A stretch of 64,000 nucleotides of DNA, taken from VRUE01 sp963728365 (GTDB lineage Bacteria > Actinomycetota > Thermoleophilia > Solirubrobacterales > 70-9). Below are positions 58,063 to 64,000 of this stretch, piece by piece. Each line of letters opens with the position of its first letter. Position 1 is the stretch's first letter. The notes beneath the pieces are model-generated. The model made no database searches. It was given only the letters and a program-made list of their open reading frames with translations, and was not told where the DNA came from. The stretch spans positions 558,001-622,000 of the forward strand of contig CAVSJI010000001.1 of NCBI GenBank assembly GCA_963728365.1. Direction: 5' to 3'. The position numbers and the translations under genes are program-made.

Positions 58063-58822
58063 CGATCGTAATCAGCGCGCCCCAGATGAACATGATCGCG
58101 CCACCGAGCTGCTGGTCGTGCAGCGGCGAGATGCCCCAGATCCGCTCGCCCCTGGCGTAGGCCGGGTAGAACGGCGTCCCGGCCCAGATCAGGACGTTGC
58201 CGAGGATCGCGCAACCGAGCGCCCGCACCGCGAGCACGTACGTCGCCTTGGCGCCGGCGCCGAACCAGGCCGGGCCCGGCAGCGGCTCGAGCAGCGCGCC
58301 CCACATCAGCAGCCCGGCGGCGAAGAACATCGCGTGCTCGAGCCAGTGCACCGGTTCGCTGGCGAGCGCCAGCTCATAGAGCGCGGGCAGGTGCCAGGCG
58401 TAGAGGTTCACCGCCCAGATCGGCAGGGCGACGAGTGGCAGGACGAGGAAGCGCAGGCGCCAGGCGGCGGGCAGCGCCAGCAGCGGCCGCAGCACGGCTC
58501 CGCTCAGCCCCAGCAGGATCAGGAGCGGAGCCACTTCGCCGATCGTCAGGTGCTGGATCATGTGGGCGTAGAAGACGCGCGTCTCGGCGATCCGGTCGAG
58601 CGGCGAGATCAGCGCCGCCGGCAGCGCGACGAGCCCCAGGTAGAAGCAGGCCTGGCGCCAGGCTGCCGGGACCCGGCGGCCGCGCCGCGCCAGGCTGCGA
58701 ATGCGCAGCGCGTAGGCGGTCGCGGCAAGCGTCGCCGCGGCGACGGGCAGCGCGTCGGCGCCGCCCGATTCGCCGCCGCTCGCCTGGGCGATTGGCAGCA
58801 GGCTCGTCACTCCCCGGTTCAT
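57971..58822 (-). CDS. ctaG: Cytochrome c oxidase assembly factor CtaG (caa3 type)
   Basis: 283 residues with about seven membrane helices from the ATG at 58822. The caa3_CtaG family signatures are FYAHMIQHLTIGEVAPLLIL, LYAWHLPALYELALASEPVHW LEH-type region, and the C-terminal LHDQQLGGAIMFIWGALITI with WFFLRWLGED. The protein is needed for copper insertion in caa3 oxidases, matching the cytochrome-fused subunit II nearby. The C-terminal 30 codons lie opposite the end of qcrB. The start codon is next to a perfect 8-bp hairpin, with no room for a long leader. Confidence 0.88.
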   Translation of the reverse strand: MNRGVTSLLPIAQASGGESGGADALPVAAATLAATAYALRIRSLARRGRRVPAAWRQACFYLGLVALPAALISPLDRIAETRVFYAHMIQHLTIGEVAPLLILLGLSGAVLRPLLALPAAWRLRFLVLPLVALPIWAVNLYAWHLPALYELALASEPVHWLEHAMFFAAGLLMWGALLEPLPGPAWFGAGAKATYVLAVRALGCAILGNVLIWAGTPFYPAYARGERIWGISPLHDQQLGGAIMFIWGALITIVIFSWFFLRWLGEDRLRPPAPAPPQPPPSP

Positions 58823-58840
58823 TACCCGCTTTGCGGGTAA
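58822..58840. promoter_or_regulatory. Perfect hairpin in a 27-bp divergent gap
   Basis: TTACCCGC and GCGGGTAA pair over 8 bp around TTT, filling most of the space between the ctaG start (58822) and the TlpA-like start (58850). It is symmetrical for both genes and could be a protein-binding operator. Too short a gap for two ordinary promoters. Confidence 0.45.
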
Positions 58841-58849
58841 CCGCCCCGT

Positions 58850-59488
58850 ATGCGGGGTTCCCTGATCGCGATCGCGGCCTTCTCCGCGCTCGCCTTCGTC
58901 GCGATCCTGCTCCAGATCCGCTCCGTGGAGCGCGGCGCGCGGGTCGCCCCGGTCGCGCGCCGCGTGGGCGCCGCCGCAAAAGAGGCATCGCACGTCGCCG
59001 TCCCGAGTGGGGCCGTGACCCGTCGCCGTCTCGCCGGCTCCCCCGCGCCGCTCGCCGCCCTGCACCGCCAGGCCGGCCGGCTCCTGGACGGAGATTCCGC
59101 TCTCGAAGCCCGGCTCGCGGCCCTGGGCGGCTACCCGGTCGTGCTCAACGCCTGGGCCTCGTGGTGTCCCCCCTGCCGTGAAGAGATGCCCCTCTTCGCC
59201 AACGCCGCTTTCGCCTTCGGCCGCCGTGTCGCCTTCCTCGGCGCCGACGTCGATGACCGACCGGAAGAAGCGCGACGGATGCTCGCCGCCGAGCGCCTCA
59301 GCTACCCGAGCTACGCGGCCGGCGCCGGCGAGCTCGACGCGATTGCCCCGGTCCGCGGCACTCCCTTCACGGTCTTCCTCGACCGCCGCGGCGAGGTCGC
59401 CGGCGTGCACGTCGGCGCCTACGACTCGCGCTCGGCGCTCGCAGCCGACGTCCGCTCCCTGCTGGCGCAGGCCGGAGGCACGGGGTGA
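58850..59488 (+). CDS. TlpA/ResA-like membrane-anchored thioredoxin
   Basis: 212 residues: signal anchor at 4-21, a linker rich in Ala/Arg, then a thioredoxin domain with NAWASWCPPCREEMPLF (active site C106-PP-C109), the Asp-containing VAFLGADVDD strand and the cis-Pro RGTPFTVFLD. Such proteins reduce apocytochrome c haem-binding Cys or Cu-A sites outside the membrane, which fits the neighbouring cytochrome and Cu-A genes. Gene position supports a role in oxidase biogenesis. It overlaps the GH15 gene by 4 nt. Confidence 0.85.
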   Translation: MRGSLIAIAAFSALAFVAILLQIRSVERGARVAPVARRVGAAAKEASHVAVPSGAVTRRRLAGSPAPLAALHRQAGRLLDGDSALEARLAALGGYPVVLNAWASWCPPCREEMPLFANAAFAFGRRVAFLGADVDDRPEEARRMLAAERLSYPSYAAGAGELDAIAPVRGTPFTVFLDRRGEVAGVHVGAYDSRSALAADVRSLLAQAGGTG

Positions 59489-61288
59489 GCTTCCCCGCGC
59501 TCGCCGACTACGCGCTGATCGGCGACCGCCGCAGCGCCGCCCTGGTCTCGGCGCGCGGCTCGATCGAGTGGTGCTGCATGCCGCGTTTCGACTCGGGCTC
59601 GGTCTTCGGCCGGCTTCTGGACCGAGGACACGGCGGCCACTGCTCGATCGAAGCCGCGGGCGGGCGCCGGGAGCGCAAATACCGGGAGAACACGCTGGTG
59701 CTCGAGACTCGCCTCGGCGGTGAGCAGGGCGAAGCGCGACTGCTCGACTTCTTCGCCGCGCCCGGCGAGGAGGACGCACCGCGAATCGTGCGCATCCTCG
59801 AAGGCCTCGAGGGAGAGGTCGAGGTCGAGATCTGCGTCGAGCCGCGCTTCGACTACGGCCAGGTCCAGCCCTGGACGCGCAGCCGCGACGGCCTCTTCGC
59901 GGCGATCGGCGGCGACGACGGGCTGCTGATCCGCAGCGAGGCCGAGCTCGAGGTGCGCGAGCGCCACACCGTCGCCGGCAGGGCGCGCGTCGCCGCGGGC
60001 GAACGGCTGCGTCTTCGAGCTCGCCTACCGGCGGCCGGTGGCGCTCGAAGACCTCGGCGCGGTCGCGCCGCTCGAGCCAGGGGCCGTCGACGAGGACCTC
60101 GAGCGGACGATCGAGTGGTGGCGCGAGTGGTGCGCCTGCCTCGACGGCGACGTCGCCGAGGCGTTCCCGGCCGCGGTGCGCTCGGCCCTGACGCTCAAGG
60201 CGCTCACCTACGAGCCGACCGGGGCGATCGCCGCCGCCGCGACCACCTCGCTGCCCGAGGCGCGCAAGCTGAGCGGCGAGCGCAACTGGGACTACCGCTA
60301 CAGCTGGGTGCGCGACTCGGCGATGACCGTGCACTCGCTGGCCGAGCTCGGCTGCGAGGAGGACGCCGACGCCTTCCGCCGCTTCGTCGAGCGCAGCGCC
60401 GCCGGCAACGCCCGCGATCTGCAGATCCTCTTCGGGGTCGGCGGCGAGCGCCGCCTCGGCGAGCTCGAGCTCGACGGCCTCGAAGGCTGGCACGGCGCCC
60501 TACCGGTGCGGGTCGGCAACCAGGCCTCCAGCCAGCTGCAGCTCGACGCCTTCGGCCAGCTGGTCGACCAAAGCTGGCGCTGGCACCGGCGCGGCAACTC
60601 CCCCGACGACGACTACTGGCTGTTCGTCGCCGACCTGGTCGAGACGGCGATCGAGATGTGGCGGGAGCCCGACCGAGGTATCTGGGAGTGGCGCGGCGGG
60701 CCGCGTCACTTCGTCCACTCCAAGGCGCTCGCCTGGTCGGCGGTCGACCGCGGCGTCAAGCTCGCCGAGGACACCGGCCGCGAGATCCCCGAGGCCTGGC
60801 CGCGCACCCGCGATCAGATCCGCGCCGCGGTCGAGTCCGAGGGCTACGACGAGGAGCGCGGCGTCTTCCGGATGGCGTTCGGCCACGACGACGCCGACGC
60901 GGCGCTGCTGCGCATGCCGGTCGCCGGCTTCCTCGAGTGGGAGGACGAGCGCATGGTCCGCACCGCTGACGCGATTGCCGAGCGGCTCTCGCTCGACGGC
61001 CTGCTGCGCCGCTACGACGCCGACGACGGGATGCCCGAAGAGGGCGCCTTTCTCGCCTGCTCCTTCTGGCTCGCCAACTGCCTCGCCCACCAGGACCGCG
61101 CTGCCGAGGCGCTGCCGGTCTTCGAGCGCGCCGCCGCGACGGCAAACGACCTCGGACTCTTCTCCGAGGAGTACGATCCGAGCGAGAGCCGGATGCTGGG
61201 CAACTTCCCGCAGGCGCTCACGCATCTCTCGCAGATCGAGGCGGCGATCGCCCTGACGCGAGCCGGCCACGGCGCGACCGCCGGTTGA
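59485..61288 (+). pseudogene. GH15 glucanase/trehalase with a one-base frameshift
   Basis: Together the two frames encode about 600 residues of a glycoside hydrolase family 15 enzyme. From the GTG at 59485 the first frame gives the beta-sandwich start (LADYALIGDRRSAALVSARG, SIEWCCMPRFDSGSVF) to about 60010. The (alpha/alpha)6 barrel continues in the next frame from FELAYRRPVALEDLG. At 60010-60016 the sequence CGTCTTC has one base more than needed for R-F. The barrel is intact: RNWDYRYSWVRDS, GIWEWRGGPRHFVHSK with the acid Glu, and GLFSEEYDPSESRMLGNFPQ with the base Glu. Both catalytic Glu survive, so a sequencing error is as likely as a recent inactivation. Confidence 0.8.
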
Positions 61289-61317
61289 GGCGCACCTCCG
61301 CGGGCCCGCTCAGTGGA

Positions 61318-61347
61318 TTGGACAAGAGGCCCGATCCGAACTACTGT
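61318..61347 (+). promoter_or_regulatory. Possible sigma-70-type promoter
   Basis: TTGGAC at 61318-61323 and TACTGT at 61342-61347, 18 bp apart, precede the phosphatase gene. A GGGAGGG ribosome site at 61374-61380 lies just before its ATG at 61383. The -10 match is moderate. Confidence 0.4.
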
Positions 61348-61382
61348 GTTTTAGGTATGACAACGGGAGCACCGGGAGGGCG

Positions 61383-63170
61383 ATGGTCTCGACAGACATA
61401 ACCGTGGTGGCCCTGGGGGCGCTCGCGATCTCGCTCGTCGTCCTCTTCCGGCGCGAGCGCCAGGCACGGCGGCGGCTGCGGCTGCTGGCCGAGATCGCCT
61501 CCGTCTCCAACCCCGAGTTCACGCTGGAGGAGACCTTCGACGCGATCTGCGAGACGCTCGTTCCAGAGTTCGCCGACTTCTGCATGATCGACGTGATCGG
61601 CGAGGACCGGGTGCCGCGCCGCGCCGCGGTCCGCATCGGCCCCGGCGGCGCCACGGACTTCGAGCGTGGCCTCGCCGAGCGCATGCCGTCGACTCCCCCG
61701 CGCCTGATCGAGGAACGCGACGCCCCGCTTGAGCCGCGCTTCTACGAGCGCCTCTCTGACGATGACCTGCGCGGCCTAGCCCACGACAATGAGGAGGATC
61801 TCGAGTTCCTCCGCCGCCTGGGCATGCGCTCGGCGATCACGGTCGCCCTGCAGGCGCGCGGCGCGGTCAGCGGCGCGCTGACGCTCGCGCTCGCCTGGTC
61901 GGGACGGCGTTACCGGCGCGGCGACGCCGACTTCGCCGAGATCCTCTCCGGACGCGTCGCCCTGGCGCTCGACAACGCCGGCCTCTTCGCCGACCTCGCG
62001 CAGGCCGAGCGGGCCCGCGCCGAGATCGGCGAAACGCTGCAGCGCGGCCTGCTCCCCCCGCCGCTGCCCGACCTGCCCGGCTGGTCGGTTGCCGCGATGT
62101 ACAGGCCGGCGGGGGCCGAGAACGAGGTCGGCGGCGACTTCTACGACCTCTTCCGCGTGCCGGGCGGCTGGATGCTGGTGGTCGGCGACGTCACCGGCCG
62201 CGGCGCCCGCGCCGCCTCGATCACCGCCGTCGCCCGCTACACGCTGCGCACCGCGGCGGTGATCACCGACGATCCGCTGGTCGCCCTGCAGACGCTCAAC
62301 CGGGCGCTGCTCTCCCGCGGCGACGCGGCCCTCTGCAGCCTCGCCGCGATCACGCTCAGCGAGGACCCCTCCCAGCCGGTGCGCCTCGCGGTCGCCGGCC
62401 ACCCCCCGCCCCTGCTGCTCGACGGCGAGGCGGTGGTCGAGGCCCTGCAGCCCGGCCCGATCCTCGGCGCCTTCGAGGACGTCGAGTGGCAGATGCACAC
62501 GGTCCCGGTCGCGCCCGGCCAGGAGCTGGTGATCGTCACCGACGGGATCGCCGAGGCCCGCGGCCCCGAGGAGCGCTTCGGAGAGGAGCGCCTGCGCGCC
62601 CAGCTGAGCGGCGTCGGCAACCCGGCGCAGGCGCTGCAGCGGCTCGAGGGCTCGCTGCGCGCCTTCACCGGCCGGCCGCTGGAGGACGACGTCGCGGCGC
62701 TCGCCCTGGCGCGCTCGCCGGCCGACAACGGCGCCGTCCTGGTCAGCGACGGCAGCGTCGAGCACGAGCTGATCGAGCGCCTGTACGAGTCCTTCAACCA
62801 CCGCGACGAGGCCTGCATCGTCGAGCTCTGCGACGAGCAGATGGAGTTCTTCCCGGTGGTCACCGCCGAGGCGGTCGGCCGCGAGGCGCCCTACTCGGGC
62901 CGCGCCGGGCTGCGCGACTACCTCGCCGACGTCGCCGGCCTCTGGGAAGAGCTGCGCATCGCCCTGGACCGGGTCGAGGTCCGCGGCGGCACGGCGCTGG
63001 TGCGCGGCCGGGCCTACGCCCGCAGCCGCGAGCTCGGCATCAGCGACACCCCGGTGGCCTGGATCTGGGAGATCCGCGACGGCCGCTTCACCCGCGGCGA
63101 GGTCTTCCCCGACCCAGAAGAGGCAACCGCCTCCTTCACCCAGCGCGCGGAACCCCAGGGCGCGGCCTGA
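61383..63170 (+). CDS. SpoIIE-type Ser/Thr phosphatase with GAF and SnoaL-like domains
   Basis: 595 residues: one membrane segment (about 5-22), a GAF-like domain (about 35-205; LLAEIASVSNPEFTLEETFD to LALDNAGLFADLA), and a PP2C/SpoIIE phosphatase domain (about 210-445). The phosphatase motifs are LQRGLLPPPLP, GGDFYDLF, VVGDVTGRGARAAS and VIVTDGIAEAR followed by DDVAALAL, giving the metal Asp set. A SnoaL/NTF2-like domain (about 465-590; IERLYESFNHRDEACIVELC, WIWEIRDGRFTRGEVF) ends it. GAF-PP2C proteins usually act in sigma-B-type partner-switching cascades. The added SnoaL domain could bind a small ligand. No anti-sigma gene is adjacent. Confidence 0.88.
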   Translation: MVSTDITVVALGALAISLVVLFRRERQARRRLRLLAEIASVSNPEFTLEETFDAICETLVPEFADFCMIDVIGEDRVPRRAAVRIGPGGATDFERGLAERMPSTPPRLIEERDAPLEPRFYERLSDDDLRGLAHDNEEDLEFLRRLGMRSAITVALQARGAVSGALTLALAWSGRRYRRGDADFAEILSGRVALALDNAGLFADLAQAERARAEIGETLQRGLLPPPLPDLPGWSVAAMYRPAGAENEVGGDFYDLFRVPGGWMLVVGDVTGRGARAASITAVARYTLRTAAVITDDPLVALQTLNRALLSRGDAALCSLAAITLSEDPSQPVRLAVAGHPPPLLLDGEAVVEALQPGPILGAFEDVEWQMHTVPVAPGQELVIVTDGIAEARGPEERFGEERLRAQLSGVGNPAQALQRLEGSLRAFTGRPLEDDVAALALARSPADNGAVLVSDGSVEHELIERLYESFNHRDEACIVELCDEQMEFFPVVTAEAVGREAPYSGRAGLRDYLADVAGLWEELRIALDRVEVRGGTALVRGRAYARSRELGISDTPVAWIWEIRDGRFTRGEVFPDPEEATASFTQRAEPQGAA

Positions 63171-63179
63171 GGCCGTCCG

Positions 63180-64000
63180 CTACGCAACAGGCGAAGCGGG
63201 ATCGACCACCCGGCCGGCGAAGAGAACCGCCCCCGTCCGGTCGTCGCGCAGGAAAAACAGAAACGGGCGGTTGGCGTTGAAGGCGACCGCGTCGCGAGGG
63301 CGAACCCCCCGCGACTTGGCTATGGCGACCACCGTCGCAGCGGCGGCGACAGTTCCTTTCTCATCGAGGCTGAAGTCAGCGGCGTGCTTGACGAGGGCGA
63401 TCTTCAGCGACGCTCCCGCCATGATGCGCGAGAAGTCCGCCGCTTCGCCGAAGGCGGTGGGCATTCCTAGCCTCTCCAAGGCCGCCTTTAGTTCGATGTC
63501 CGTGTTCAAGTGGAAGCGGGGGAGGCTGAGGGTCACCGCTCTCGCCGACAGGCCGCGCGCGATCCGAGCCAGACTCCGACCGTCGAGCCGGTGCTGGAGC
63601 GAGCCGAGGCGCTGCCCGACCGGCAGCACGACCATCAGCGAAAGCGTCGAGGATCGGTACGGCAGCGCCACCGCCCGGTAGCCGGGCCCAGCGCCGTACG
63701 GCAACGACTCGGCCTCGTGCATGAACTCGACGGTGGTCTTCCCGGCGGCCTTGTAGAAGGCGCCCGGCCTGGTCTCGCTCGACTTGAAGGGATGCTTCCA
63801 GGTCGCGTTGAGATAGACGGCGTTGGCCAGCGCAAGCACCATTCCCTCGGGCAGCTGTTCAAGAATCCGCGGAATCCGCCCTTCGGTGCGATCGCTCACC
63901 CAACCGTTGATCGCATTGAGGGCGCCAGCCGGGTCGCCCGCGAAGTCGACCTCTTCCGGGGCGGCACCGAAGTGGCGAAGGGCCCCGGAGAGGAAGCCCG
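63180..64000 (-). CDS. Serpin (serine protease inhibitor), N-terminus missing
   Basis: The C-terminal 273 codons; the gene runs off the right edge. Reading from the edge gives FLSGALRHFGAAPEEVDFAG, then NAINGWVSDRTEGRIPRIL (helix F), LANAVYLNATWKHPF (strand 3A), LPRFHLNTDIELKAALERLG and the hinge DEKGTVAAAATVVAIAKSRG. NRPFLFFLRDDRTGAVLFAG finishes the shutter region. The Gly-Thr and small residues in the hinge fit an inhibitory serpin; the scissile bond should lie near AKSRG, suggesting a trypsin- or elastase-like target, by inference. Serpins are patchy in bacteria and usually exported; the signal peptide would lie outside this window. Confidence 0.88.
   Translation of the reverse strand, partial: GFLSGALRHFGAAPEEVDFAGDPAGALNAINGWVSDRTEGRIPRILEQLPEGMVLALANAVYLNATWKHPFKSSETRPGAFYKAAGKTTVEFMHEAESLPYGAGPGYRAVALPYRSSTLSLMVVLPVGQRLGSLQHRLDGRSLARIARGLSARAVTLSLPRFHLNTDIELKAALERLGMPTAFGEAADFSRIMAGASLKIALVKHAADFSLDEKGTVAAAATVVAIAKSRGVRPRDAVAFNANRPFLFFLRDDRTGAVLFAGRVVDPASPVA

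Overview
This is a GC-rich chromosomal window with dense, often overlapping genes. Gene content and style (caa3-type oxidase joined to a qcrCAB complex, a fused AroK-AroB, a NifU-MnmA fusion, MurL/MurD2, and many GTG starts) fit a high-GC Actinomycetota, most likely class Thermoleophilia (Solirubrobacterales or relatives). That placement is inference from gene content; no rRNA is present. Most of the window looks like ordinary core chromosome. I see no integrase, transposase, phage module or CRISPR array.

Layout. 1-3.4 kb: 5' end of thrS, a polytopic GT-C-like membrane protein, tRNA-Val and small genes. 3.6-7.7 kb (minus strand): efp, nusB, a small XseB-like gene, a polyprenyl synthase gene and dxs, the last four coupled by 4-nt overlaps. 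7.8-10.6 kb: a secreted protein, an M42 peptidase and a membrane diguanylate cyclase. 10.6-19.9 kb (minus): alaS, ruvX, mltG, aroE, aroC, aroKB, aroQ and an M24 peptidase, i.e. four of the seven common shikimate-pathway enzymes plus the kinase. 20-21.9 kb: an ECF sigma factor fused to its own anti-sigma-like zinc domain and a membrane anchor, then a secreted Cys-repeat protein. 22-31.2 kb (minus): NifU-MnmA, a DUF559 protein, aspS, hisS, an MBL hydrolase, a formiminotransferase and an M29-like peptidase. 31.3-34 kb (plus): tRNA-Met, murL and murD2, the alternative route for putting D-Glu into peptidoglycan.

34-38.5 kb (minus) carries the best candidate for an undescribed system: a tightly coupled three-gene cassette of a membrane-anchored protein, a 61-residue basic disordered protein and a 1209-residue STAND NTPase. 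The NTPase has a transglutaminase-like Cys/His domain at its N-terminus and a DUF218-like domain at its C-terminus. 38.5-49.9 kb: pgeF, an SF2 helicase, an SDR without a canonical start codon, an FAD/Fe-S 2-hydroxyacid dehydrogenase, an enolase-superfamily enzyme, a ThDP enzyme and a DUF4143 ATPase preceded by three 23-bp iterons. 50-59.5 kb: a YihY protein, then ctaCDE, a small membrane gene and qcrCAB, with ctaG and a TlpA-like gene. 59.5-64 kb: a GH15 glucanase or trehalase split by a one-base frameshift, a SpoIIE-type phosphatase fused to a SnoaL-like domain, and a partial serpin.

A second theme is a family of about eleven intergenic palindromes of 37-57 bp. Most have the outer arm TTCCGGTGCGCC and a small loop such as GCATA, GTATA or CTATC. 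They sit between genes of otherwise compact operons, some touching start or stop codons. Several differ in arm sequence but keep the pairing and the loop, which argues for a selected or mobile hairpin element.
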